A stretch of DNA of 64,000 bases from Bacteriovoracaceae bacterium (lineage in GTDB: Bacteria > Bdellovibrionota > Bacteriovoracia > Bacteriovoracales > Bacteriovoracaceae), in the NCBI GenBank assembly GCA_018649885.1, contig JABIHA010000011.1, positions 1-64,000 on the forward strand, in the 5' to 3' direction. The notes below the pieces were generated by a model. It did not search any database. It was not told the DNA's origin and saw only the letters and a list, made by a program, of their open reading frames with translations. Of this stretch, positions 24,699 through 32,474 are shown piece after piece. Position 1 is the first letter of the stretch. Each line of letters begins with the position of its first letter. The translations under genes were made by a program, and so were the position numbers.

Positions 24699-25422
24699 AC
24701 GACCCATGCACCTCACTATATTTTCAGTAATTCAATTTGCTATTGCTATCTCTTTTCCGATCCAAATTATGGTGCTTTATCAATATGGGCCTGATAGCGC
24801 TGCTCAGATTTTTAGTAAACTGACCTACCTTAACTGGATCGTGATGTTTCTTTGTACTGCTGTAGGGATTATGAGCTTCCTGGGAGAAAATAAAATATAC
24901 TTCCTCCTCCCCATATCCCTGATTGCCATGTTTACCAATAATTTCTATGTATCCAAATATTCAGAATTCTATAATGACACCCATTTTTATATGGGAAATA
25001 TTCTATTTTTAGTGGCCCACTCCTTACTTCTTGGAAAAGAAGCACTGAGTGTTTTAAAAAATCCTGAAATGCGTTGGTGGAGACATGCCCAGAGACTAAT
25101 GCTCGAAACTCCTGTGATAATAAAAGATCAGCTAGGAAAAATGGCCTATGCTGAATCATTTAATATCAGCCAAAGTGGTATTTTCATCAAAGATAATATT
25201 TCAAAAGAGCAGGACTTTTACTTTAGTAAAGATAACATGTATGAGCTGAACCTCCCTATGGGAAGCGTTTTCAACCAGTTGAGTCTAAAGGCATGTATAG
25301 TTAGGACAACTGGAGGAACAGGTGAGTATCCTCCAGGTTGGGGGATGAGATTTGATAAACTTCAGCTTAGCTCTAAAATAAAACTTTCTCTATTTATGCT
25401 CACAAAGAATTTAAGAAAGTAA
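24691..25422 (+). CDS. Membrane protein with C-terminal PilZ-like domain
   Basis: The 243-residue protein has four predicted membrane segments in the first ~125 residues. They are followed by a cytosolic beta-rich domain with AYAESFNISQSGIFIKDN and GWGMRFDKL, the pattern of PilZ domains (D/N-x-S-x-x-G and a terminal G.rF). The N-terminal RxxxR of canonical c-di-GMP binders is only weakly represented by RWWRHAQR, so binding is uncertain. ATG at 24691 has GGAG upstream and lies within the end of the transglycosylase gene; an upstream TTG is less likely. Confidence 0.75.
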   Translation: MNKRPMHLTIFSVIQFAIAISFPIQIMVLYQYGPDSAAQIFSKLTYLNWIVMFLCTAVGIMSFLGENKIYFLLPISLIAMFTNNFYVSKYSEFYNDTHFYMGNILFLVAHSLLLGKEALSVLKNPEMRWWRHAQRLMLETPVIIKDQLGKMAYAESFNISQSGIFIKDNISKEQDFYFSKDNMYELNLPMGSVFNQLSLKACIVRTTGGTGEYPPGWGMRFDKLQLSSKIKLSLFMLTKNLRK

Positions 25423-25721
25423 TTAAAATGGAACAAATTGTCCTTGGCCGTTTGGTACAATAATAGGCTGAAGTTTTGTTTACTTTGATTAAAATGATAA
25501 ATAATTTTTTCAAGTGACTAGATATTTCTACAAATTCATATAAATTCAATTTGAACAAAAGCGTAATCCCAAAATCGCCAATCGGGCCTTGTAAGCATTG
25601 CTTTCAGGAATTCCCGCTATTATATATGGCCCTATGACTATCATAGGGCCTTTTATTTTGCCTAAATTGACTCAATTAGCTATATTTTCTCCCATAAGAA
25701 TCCATTAACAAAAGTTATTTT
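25423..25721 (+). other. Intergenic region with strong terminator
   Basis: 299 bp with no supportable gene. The first 200 bp are AT-rich and featureless to me; the terminator at 25628-25660 is the only clear structure. The distance from the PilZ stop (205 bp) leaves room for a long 3' untranslated region or a small RNA. Confidence 0.4.
25628..25660 (+). terminator. Intrinsic terminator
   Basis: GGCCCTATGA and TCATAGGGCC form a perfect 10-bp stem with a 3-nt loop, followed by TTTTATTTTG. Confidence 0.9.
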
Positions 25722-26366
25722 ATGAAATTCGTTCCTAAAGAAATTGAAGAGTATTGCACCAATATAAGCACCACCCCATCTTCTTTGTGTAGTGAGCTCG
25801 CTGACTACACTCGCCAGAATGTGGACCTCTCAGTGATGCTCATAGGCCCTATGGAGGCCTCAGTGCTCACTATGCTGATTCACCAAATCAGACCTAAGAC
25901 CATTATTGAATTTGGCACATTTACAGGTTATTCGGCGCTCGCGATGGCCGAGCAAGTGGAAAGTGATGGCAAAATCTTCACCCTGGATGTCAATGCTGAC
26001 ACTCAAAATCTTGCACAAAGTTTTTGGGACAAATCTCCCCATGGCCATAAGATAGTCCCCATTTGTGGGCAGGCCCTGGAAACAATGGGGCAAATCACAG
26101 CTCCACTCGATCTAGTGTTTATAGATGCAGATAAAACCAACTACAGAAGCTATTTTCAGTATGCTCTAGAAAACCTTTCTCCCAAAGGGGTTATCGTGCT
26201 CGATAATATGCTTTGGAGTGGAAGAGTCCTTGAAGAAGGACAGCTAGATGACAGCACCCTTGCACTCAAAAAATTGGCCCGTGAAATTCAAACTGATGAC
26301 AGGCTTATTAAAACTCTTTTACCCATTCGTGATGGAATGTTAGTGGTTCAGCTAAAAGTTAAGTGA
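25722..26366 (+). CDS. Class I SAM-dependent O-methyltransferase (caffeoyl-CoA/COMT type)
   Basis: The 214-residue protein has the family motif set: TIIEFGTFTGYSALAMAE (SAM site), GKIFTLDVNAD, LDLVFIDADKTNYRSYF (metal-binding Asp) and GVIVLDNMLWSGRV. The bacterial members act on diverse catechol-like or unknown substrates. It converges on the PAP2 gene with a 15-bp overlap of the coding ends. Confidence 0.9.
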   Translation: MKFVPKEIEEYCTNISTTPSSLCSELADYTRQNVDLSVMLIGPMEASVLTMLIHQIRPKTIIEFGTFTGYSALAMAEQVESDGKIFTLDVNADTQNLAQSFWDKSPHGHKIVPICGQALETMGQITAPLDLVFIDADKTNYRSYFQYALENLSPKGVIVLDNMLWSGRVLEEGQLDDSTLALKKLAREIQTDDRLIKTLLPIRDGMLVVQLKVK

Positions 26367-27185
26367 AACCACTGCCCCTGCCCCTCGATCTAGGTAAATA
26401 GGCTTCATGGCAAATTGATGATCAAAAAGAAATTTATGCCATGGATGACTGTCATGATAGTCATCATTAGCAAGCCTGGTCCCTTCACTGGCCAAAGCCG
26501 CTAAAAAAATCGTTCCTATAACATCAGATGGCCAATGCTGCCTACTTCCCACTCTTTGTTTATAACCAGCGTAAACCCCAACTGCCGGAAGAAGTGCTGG
26601 GAAAAATCCGTAGAATTGAAAGGTCTTAAAAGTCAGTGTGGTCAGGGCAGCCACATGACCAGAAGGCCAGGAAGAGTCAGACCTAAAATTGGTTTCCCAT
26701 TTAGATAGGTTGCCCTTTTGAGGTCTTTCGTGAATATCAATAAAACTTAAAATCAGGGATTCAATCATCACTTGGCCATTGGCCGCAAGGGATTCAATGG
26801 CAAAGTTTTTAAGCTTTTTATCTTTTATAAAATAGGAAATGCCGTAGCTAGCGAGAGGGACAATTCCAAAATTTAATGTATTGGTGATATCGTACCCCAC
26901 GGTCCTGGTCACTGGGTCGGGATACTCTTCTTTGTCGAGTAATTTGCTGTCACTTTCAAAAATAGGCCACAACACAAGTGCTCCCACGCCAGCTGTGACC
27001 AGTGTTGCAGGAGTGGTGAATTGCAAATACATCCCCTTGCTCATAATTTTTAAAGTAGTGACAAAATCTTTAAAGGGAGTGTGATGAAGCTGCTCAGGAA
27101 CCTGAGTTTCTTGAACCTCGGTAGCTGCAAAGGACAGGTTTATGGCAGCAAATGAAAAAATAAGGACAATGGTAGTTTTTTTCAT
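26352..27185 (-). CDS. Exported PAP2-family phosphatase
   Basis: The 277-residue protein has a cleavable signal (TTIVLIFSFAAINLSFAAT) and several membrane-associated segments. PAP2 active-site motifs are present: K.....RP-like region near 'HERPQKGNLSKWE', SSWPSGHVAAL, and QRVGSRQHWPSDVIGT. Likely substrates are lipid phosphates such as undecaprenyl pyrophosphate or phosphatidic acid. Its ATG directly follows the T-run of the rpsD terminator and has no ribosome site, which is unusual. Confidence 0.88.
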   Translation of the reverse strand: MKKTTIVLIFSFAAINLSFAATEVQETQVPEQLHHTPFKDFVTTLKIMSKGMYLQFTTPATLVTAGVGALVLWPIFESDSKLLDKEEYPDPVTRTVGYDITNTLNFGIVPLASYGISYFIKDKKLKNFAIESLAANGQVMIESLILSFIDIHERPQKGNLSKWETNFRSDSSWPSGHVAALTTLTFKTFQFYGFFPALLPAVGVYAGYKQRVGSRQHWPSDVIGTIFLAALASEGTRLANDDYHDSHPWHKFLFDHQFAMKPIYLDRGAGAVVSLNF

Positions 27186-27186
27186 A

Positions 27187-27213
27187 AAAAAAAAGGGTCC
27201 ATAAAATGGACCC
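27187..27213 (-). terminator. rpsD terminator abutting the PAP2 start
   Basis: On the minus strand GGGTCCAT-TTT-ATGGACCC is followed by nine T residues and then the PAP2 ATG. Confidence 0.85.
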
Positions 27214-27245
27214 CCTATTATTAATTCTTTTAAGAGCGATTTTTA

Positions 27246-27878
27246 TCAGATCTTCCAGTAGTATTCTGTCACAAACTGTGAAGAAAAGGCAAATGGGATA
27301 TCTTCGGGAAGAGGAAAATCAACAAGAGTTGCTGTTTTTTCGTTTTCACCTTTTGTCTCAATTGTATAACAAGCTGGAACGGCCATAAGTCTTGGGCTTG
27401 TAAGAGCAGTCATATATGGCTGAGTTTTGTAACCTTTTTCAGTCATGCTAATTTTGTCACCTTTTTTCAGTATATAACCTGGAACAGAAACAACTTTACC
27501 ATTAACCATTACATGTCCGTGTCTTACGATTTGTCTGGCAGCTGGAGTACTTGTACAAAAGTTAAGTCTAAAGACAGCGTTGTCGAGTCTTCTTTCTAAG
27601 TTGATAACAAGGGTGTCTACCCATGCTCTACTTTTATCTCTTTTGGCCAATTTAACACACTTAACAAGTTGGTGTTCTCTTACACCGTAATGAAATACGA
27701 TTTTTTGTTTTTCCATTAGACGGATTGTATAGTCAGATAATTTTGATCTTCTTTGTCCATGTTGCCCTGGAGGGTATGGTCTTCTCTCAAGTGCACCTGG
27801 TTTGCCAAGTCCTGGTAGTTCAAGACCAAGTCTTCTTTGAATTTTAAAACGCGCGCGATTTGTTAAGGCCCTCGACAT
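27246..27878 (-). CDS. rpsD: 30S ribosomal protein S4 (zinc-free form)
   Basis: The 210-residue protein binds 16S rRNA early in small-subunit assembly. The family motifs are RPYPPGQHGQRRSKLSDY, VREHQLVKCVKLAK, and the S4 RNA-binding domain LERRLDNAVFRLNF plus ARQIVRHGHVMVNGKVV. The N-terminal CxxC zinc site of many S4 proteins is absent (MSRALTNRARFKIQRRLG). It is monocistronic, not in the usual rpsM-rpsK-rpsD-rpoA operon. Own terminator and gap upstream. Confidence 0.96.
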   Translation of the reverse strand: MSRALTNRARFKIQRRLGLELPGLGKPGALERRPYPPGQHGQRRSKLSDYTIRLMEKQKIVFHYGVREHQLVKCVKLAKRDKSRAWVDTLVINLERRLDNAVFRLNFCTSTPAARQIVRHGHVMVNGKVVSVPGYILKKGDKISMTEKGYKTQPYMTALTSPRLMAVPACYTIETKGENEKTATLVDFPLPEDIPFAFSSQFVTEYYWKI

Positions 27879-27985
27879 CTAATTTTTCCTTTTTTCAGCT
27901 TTATATACTTTTAAGATGTGAGAATTTAGCAAAGGATGCCTCAAGTCGTCAATCTTCTTTATAGAGGATATGTGGAATTTGGCCT

Positions 27986-28495
27986 TTATCCCTGCTCGGG
28001 ATCAGCAGGCGCTTTGCGCCTCTCCACAATACGCAATATGGAAGGACCCACATTGAAACCATCGCCTTGTGCGTCAAATTGCATTTTCTGAACCGCTCTT
28101 CCAATGACACGGAAGTGATTTCTAACCTCTACAGCGAGCCTTCCCTCCCCAATTGCCCGCAAGGCCTCGATACCTCCAACGCGTAGTAAATAGATATGAT
28201 GTGTCCCATTGAAGCTGTGATAGGTAAGCTTTTCACCTGCTTTTATGGACTTAACATCACCATAATCATTGGCGTGGTCCTTATCCAGAATTTCATAAAG
28301 GAGGACTTGGGCCTGAAACTCTCCGCCCTTTGGAGTGTAGGTATAAAAATAAATTGATAGCTCTTTGGCCTGAACCTTTGAAGTGACCAGCACATCAACG
28401 GCGCCAAAGGCCTGGGAAACTGTCAGCCAAAGGAAAAAAATAATTTTTGGCAATGCGCCAATTTTATTTAAGCTCATAAATAATTTTCGAAACAC
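27986..28495 (-). CDS. Exported protein of unknown function
   Basis: The 169-residue protein has a signal peptide (IIFFLWLTVSQAFGA) and a beta-rich mature part. No family recognised. GTG at 28495 has GGAG upstream; an ATG six codons later has no ribosome site. It overlaps the next upstream gene by 32 bp, and both encode exported proteins of similar size with aromatic, beta-strand-rich sequence (IYLL, HIFHVYL), so they may be distantly related. Confidence 0.65.
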   Translation of the reverse strand: MFRKLFMSLNKIGALPKIIFFLWLTVSQAFGAVDVLVTSKVQAKELSIYFYTYTPKGGEFQAQVLLYEILDKDHANDYGDVKSIKAGEKLTYHSFNGTHHIYLLRVGGIEALRAIGEGRLAVEVRNHFRVIGRAVQKMQFDAQGDGFNVGPSILRIVERRKAPADPEQG

Positions 28496-28895
28496 TAAAT
28501 CGCTCCGAAGGCCCCTTATTGTATCGACTCAGTGGAGTTTTGATTGATTCATACTCCTCCGAGGTATTTTTTACGTAAACACCCAACTTAAAATCGTATA
28601 GACCCTTCCAGTCTTTCACTTTACTCAGATAGACATGAAAAATGTGATAAGGCCCAGAACGTCCATGGTACTCAGGCTTTTGCTTATACCTATGGAGGAG
28701 AATTGCCCCTTCCTGAGTACCATCAGGGCTAGCGTAAACATGGGCCTTAAATCCTGGGAAAAATTTCGGCCAAACATGAAAAACAAGTGTGATGAAGTCA
28801 CCATCCCGCTCAGCTATTTTTGAAACCTTAAGTCCCGCCCAACTTTGTGGGGAGAACAAACAGAGAAATAAGACCACTATTAATATTTTTATCAT
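28464..28895 (-). CDS. Exported protein of unknown function
   Basis: The 143-residue protein has signal peptide ILIVVLFLCLFSPQSWAG. The mature domain contains FHVWPKFFPGFKAHVYASPD and PYHIFHVYLSKVKDWKG, probably a beta-sandwich. It lies 4 bp after the phosphoesterase-lectin gene and overlaps the next gene, so all three form one minus-strand operon of exported proteins. Confidence 0.65.
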   Translation of the reverse strand: MIKILIVVLFLCLFSPQSWAGLKVSKIAERDGDFITLVFHVWPKFFPGFKAHVYASPDGTQEGAILLHRYKQKPEYHGRSGPYHIFHVYLSKVKDWKGLYDFKLGVYVKNTSEEYESIKTPLSRYNKGPSERFSVSKIIYELK

Positions 28896-28899
28896 ATAA

Positions 28900-31347
28900 C
28901 TAGTCTAGCATAACAAAGGCTTGGTCTTGTGAGCCATCACAAGATTTATGCCTGGTTGAGAAAAATCTCTTATTGTCTTCTGTATGTCCTGAACTTTTAA
29001 ACTCAAGACACTTTCCGTTATTTTTATTAATGACTTCCACTTTATCTGCACTTTTATCGACAAAAGCAAAGAGCTGATCATCATCACCATCACAGCGTTT
29101 GAATTTAACCCTACCAAAGCTTGAAAATGTCATACATTTATTTGCATCATTAACAATTTTCAAATATCCTTCGTCACCCTCTCCTGTTGAAAATATTTGG
29201 TCCTTTGTGTTCTTACAAAGTGAGTGATAGGCCTTTTCACTTTTGTGACCTGGCTGTACAAAGCATGTTTTAAACCCCCGGCTTTTAAGAACAAATGATC
29301 CCCTGGGAATAGGAGCATTTTTCTGTCTCTCTCTTGGAAATAATTCAAGGTGATCAAGCATCACTCCATCGGGCAGAATAACTTCATAGACTAACTTATT
29401 TGGGGTGATGGTAAGAAGTTGCACATGGTGCTTATTAGTAACGTATCCAGGAGATTGAAGATACCACTCACCTTTTTTCTTTTCTGGGTCTCTCATAGGT
29501 ACACCAAGGCCACCTTCTCCCACATAAACCGTTCCCGTTATATCTTCTCTTCCATTTTTTATGGGTACTGTTCTCTTAAGCATGTGCCCATCAGATTCAA
29601 AAACTAAATCAAGGCCGTACTGATCGAAAATTGGAACCCAGGCAGTAAGTGATTTGCCAGGCGTTTTATAAGCTGGATAGGCGGGACGATGGTAATTACC
29701 AAGAATCCATGTTTTATGTTCTTTTAACTCATTTAGCTGACTTTCAAGCCAACTGAGCTGCTTTCCAGTATGTGAAATTTCTGTATTTAAAGTTACAATC
29801 GCCAAGTCCCCTATATGGGTTGTAAAATAATTCTCGCCGTCACCAGGAGAAGCAAATATGTCATTAAACATGGCCTTTATTATTTCGTGATTTCCTCTTG
29901 TAGGAATAATTGGCAGAACTCGACCATCATCTCTTACGGTAAGCTGGTGGTCATCCAACCACTGCTTCCACAACTTATAACTCCCCCCATTTTCTACATA
30001 ATCACCACCATGAACTAGAGCGTAAATACTGTCATCGGCTTCGAAGAGCTGCTTAAGAAGCTTATTCATAGTCTGTCTTTGTTTTCTATCTGAGCGACTG
30101 TCTCCGCCGAAGAAAAGCTTCGCCTCTTTAAAAGACTTAGGAATAGTAGTGAAGTAGTATTCCTTTGACTGAACTCCATCCGCCACGATTGTAAAATAAT
30201 AATTTGTTTTGGGTTTAAGCTTACCAAGGTGTTTATAGTGATGCCTTTCTCTTGAGAAAAAGTAGTTACCAGAATTATTAAAATTAACCTTGTGCTTATA
30301 GGCACTCAATTGGCCACTTCTTTTAACGGTATCGTAGTAGAGAACCTTTTTTTCCAGCTTTCTAGTACTAGAGAACATAATTTTTGCGTTACTAGCAGGC
30401 CTTTTTCCAAACACAACCCTAATATGCTTTAGATTATCGTGGTAATCCTGGCCATAGGCCGTAAAGCTCATGCCAATTAACAATAAACCTAGAAATGTTA
30501 GCCGTGCAGGCAATAAAAAACGCGTTTTAAGACTCATTTTGCTCTCCCCTCTCTCTTGTCCTATCAACTGATTAATTTTTTCGAATGATTTAATATTGAA
30601 TGCTAAAAATACAGGTACACCTACATGAAATGCCCGAAGTAGAAACTCGATCCCACCATAGTAAGCTCCAAGAGTTGGCACTCTTGAAAATGCAGTGATT
30701 CCTCCCCAAAATGACATCCAAAGAAGAATCTCTCTTTGCGGCCGAACCAAGGTTATAGCGCCGACTAAAATATCCATCGCACCTATAGCAAAGAGCATTC
30801 CAGAGACTTCACTCTCCGACATAAACATATTTAAATATTGAATTTGAAAATTGAGAATTAAATCCATAAATTGTGGATGTGAGGCGATCGCCTCAGCGCC
30901 ATGGGTAATGAATGTGATTCCTATTCCCCATCTGAGTAATGTAAATCCAAATTTTTTATTTTTTAAATTCTCACCAATTAAAAAAACGATAGCAAGAGGC
31001 GCAAGCCATCTCACTGCATGGGCCCAAATAGTATATTGGGCCATGAACTCACCTCCATTATAGGAGCTAAGAAGTGCATGGGTAAAAAGAAAAACGGAAA
31101 TGATGATAGCAAAGATTTTGTTTTGCCTAATAAGAAAACAAAAGGAAAACAGACCCAGTAGAAGGCTCAAAATCTTATCAATCTGAATGGAGCTGGGATC
31201 TGAGATTCTGATTGTTAAAAAAAGAAAACTTCCAATAGAGCTTCCGTTAAAATATGTTTTGTAACTTAAACAAAGAGCCGCAAGACCAACGGTCCAAACG
31301 AACAAATAATGCAATCGAATTTTAAATGCTGAAGTTTCCTCACCCAT
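28900..31347 (-). CDS. Membrane domain - phosphoesterase - ricin-lectin fusion
   Basis: The 815-residue protein has about eight membrane segments in residues 1-265, not assigned to a family. A Ser/Lys linker (RGESKMSLKTR) is followed by a second signal-like segment (LTFLGLLLIGMSFTAYG). A purple-acid-phosphatase/calcineurin-like domain follows: LFFGGDSRSD, VHGGDYVENGG, IPTRGNHE, ILGNYHRPAY and VFESDGHML are the metal ligands. A ricin-type beta-trefoil at ~670-815 (CMTFSSFGRVKFKRCDGDDD, CLEFKSSG) probably binds carbohydrate. A Shine-Dalgarno-like GAGGGGAG precedes the internal ATG at 30537, so two products are possible. Confidence 0.8.
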   Translation of the reverse strand: MGEETSAFKIRLHYLFVWTVGLAALCLSYKTYFNGSSIGSFLFLTIRISDPSSIQIDKILSLLLGLFSFCFLIRQNKIFAIIISVFLFTHALLSSYNGGEFMAQYTIWAHAVRWLAPLAIVFLIGENLKNKKFGFTLLRWGIGITFITHGAEAIASHPQFMDLILNFQIQYLNMFMSESEVSGMLFAIGAMDILVGAITLVRPQREILLWMSFWGGITAFSRVPTLGAYYGGIEFLLRAFHVGVPVFLAFNIKSFEKINQLIGQERGESKMSLKTRFLLPARLTFLGLLLIGMSFTAYGQDYHDNLKHIRVVFGKRPASNAKIMFSSTRKLEKKVLYYDTVKRSGQLSAYKHKVNFNNSGNYFFSRERHHYKHLGKLKPKTNYYFTIVADGVQSKEYYFTTIPKSFKEAKLFFGGDSRSDRKQRQTMNKLLKQLFEADDSIYALVHGGDYVENGGSYKLWKQWLDDHQLTVRDDGRVLPIIPTRGNHEIIKAMFNDIFASPGDGENYFTTHIGDLAIVTLNTEISHTGKQLSWLESQLNELKEHKTWILGNYHRPAYPAYKTPGKSLTAWVPIFDQYGLDLVFESDGHMLKRTVPIKNGREDITGTVYVGEGGLGVPMRDPEKKKGEWYLQSPGYVTNKHHVQLLTITPNKLVYEVILPDGVMLDHLELFPRERQKNAPIPRGSFVLKSRGFKTCFVQPGHKSEKAYHSLCKNTKDQIFSTGEGDEGYLKIVNDANKCMTFSSFGRVKFKRCDGDDDQLFAFVDKSADKVEVINKNNGKCLEFKSSGHTEDNKRFFSTRHKSCDGSQDQAFVMLD

Positions 31348-31457
31348 AATCTCATCCTCACGTTGTCAATGACCCGTCTAGCAAAGGTATCGGAGTGATT
31401 TGGCGAGATTGAAAATGCCCCGTAGATTATTAGGAGGGGGGAAAATACTACCCTTTA

Positions 31458-31483
31458 TTACCCACACTGGGGCACATGGGTAA
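31458..31483. other. 7-bp stem-loop downstream of the reductase gene
   Basis: TTACCCA and TGGGTAA flank 12 bases of loop, just after the stop of the minus-strand reductase gene. There is no T-run, so termination is uncertain. Confidence 0.3.
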
Positions 31484-31499
31484 TCATTGGTAAATGATT

Positions 31500-32222
31500 T
31501 TAATAGAGCAGAGACTCCCCTCCATCGAGGGGTAAGCAAATGCCTGTAAGAAGGGGTTCGTGGGCAAGTAGAGATAAAATTCTTGCTATGTCACTAGGTG
31601 TTCCAACTTTTTCCATTGGAGTGTTTCGCTTTAGCGTGGCCAGGTCTTCGCTGGGACCATTATAGCTCGGAGCTAGTATGGGACCGAGACAAAGTCCATG
31701 AACTCTAAATTTTGGAGCAAGCTCTCTGGCCAGCATTTTAGTGAGTTGGTGCAAACTTTTCTTAGAAAGGTTGTAGATAAAAAAATCAGTGTCGTTTCTA
31801 AATACACGAGTGTCGAGCATATTAATAATGACACCAGAGTCGGCCTTCTTTACAAAACTTTGGGTGAGGAAAAAAGGGGCCTTAAAATTGATTCCAAACT
31901 GATCGTCAAAATCCTTTTCTGTGGTTTGTAAAAAATCACACGGCTCAAAGCTTGAAGCATTGTTCACAAGAATTGATAGAGTTTTAAACTCTGAAAAGAC
32001 ATTTTCTATTAGCTTAGAGCGCTGGGAATGTGAGTTAAGATCAGCACGAAAGATCTCACATTTTCTTCCCATTTTGGAAATTTCATCTCTCAACTCTTCC
32101 GCACTACTAAGCGAATTATTGTAATGTAAGGCCAAGTTGTGGCCATCTTTTGCCAGTTTAAGCGCGATTTCACGGCCTATTCGCCTACTGGCGCCAGTAA
32201 CGAGTGCTGCAGATGCTTCCAT
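31500..32222 (-). CDS. Short-chain dehydrogenase, pteridine-reductase (FolM)-like
   Basis: The 240-residue Rossmann enzyme has the NADP motif LVTGASRRIGREIALKL; the 'RRIG' form is characteristic of FolM and pteridine reductases. NNASSF, the catalytic YNLSKKS (YxxxK), and a C-terminal PLDGGESLLY are also present. It probably reduces dihydrobiopterin or dihydrofolate. Monocistronic, divergent from metH, which makes folate-related function plausible but does not prove it. Confidence 0.85.
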   Translation of the reverse strand: MEASAALVTGASRRIGREIALKLAKDGHNLALHYNNSLSSAEELRDEISKMGRKCEIFRADLNSHSQRSKLIENVFSEFKTLSILVNNASSFEPCDFLQTTEKDFDDQFGINFKAPFFLTQSFVKKADSGVIINMLDTRVFRNDTDFFIYNLSKKSLHQLTKMLARELAPKFRVHGLCLGPILAPSYNGPSEDLATLKRNTPMEKVGTPSDIARILSLLAHEPLLTGICLPLDGGESLLY

Positions 32223-32264
32223 TCAAATCCCCTTCACAAGCTAATAACCATCAATAGTTCTCGG

Positions 32265-32369
32265 TATACTGAAATGCTTTAGGCTTTCCAGTGGCGTATG
32301 GATCAAAGGAGTGTGCTGCACGCCTTCCTCATCATCCACTCACTGGAAAACCTAAGTCACTTCAGTATA
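32265..32369. repeat. Dispersed hairpin element, copy 2
   Basis: The same core as copy 1 (AGTGGCGTAT, then GGAGTGTGCTGCACGCC to CCACTCACT) lies between ~29-nt arms that are inverted repeats of each other (outer TATACTGAA / TTCAGTATA). Their sequence is unrelated to the arms of copy 1. It lies in the divergent promoter region of the reductase gene and metH, so it is not simply a terminator. Confidence 0.75.
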
Positions 32370-32474
32370 AACGGCCACAAACTAGAGGAAAATGTCGAAA
32401 TTTCGCTTTGTTTGTTTGCAAAGAACTGCTTCAAATCATATAATCGCTTAATAGTTTCAAGGCATGAATGTTAA

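Noticed and set aside
32370-32474. Cobalamin or SAM riboswitch ahead of metH
   Set aside because: No B12-box-like GCC.G.G sequence or multi-helix fold was found; the leader after the hairpin is short and AT-rich.
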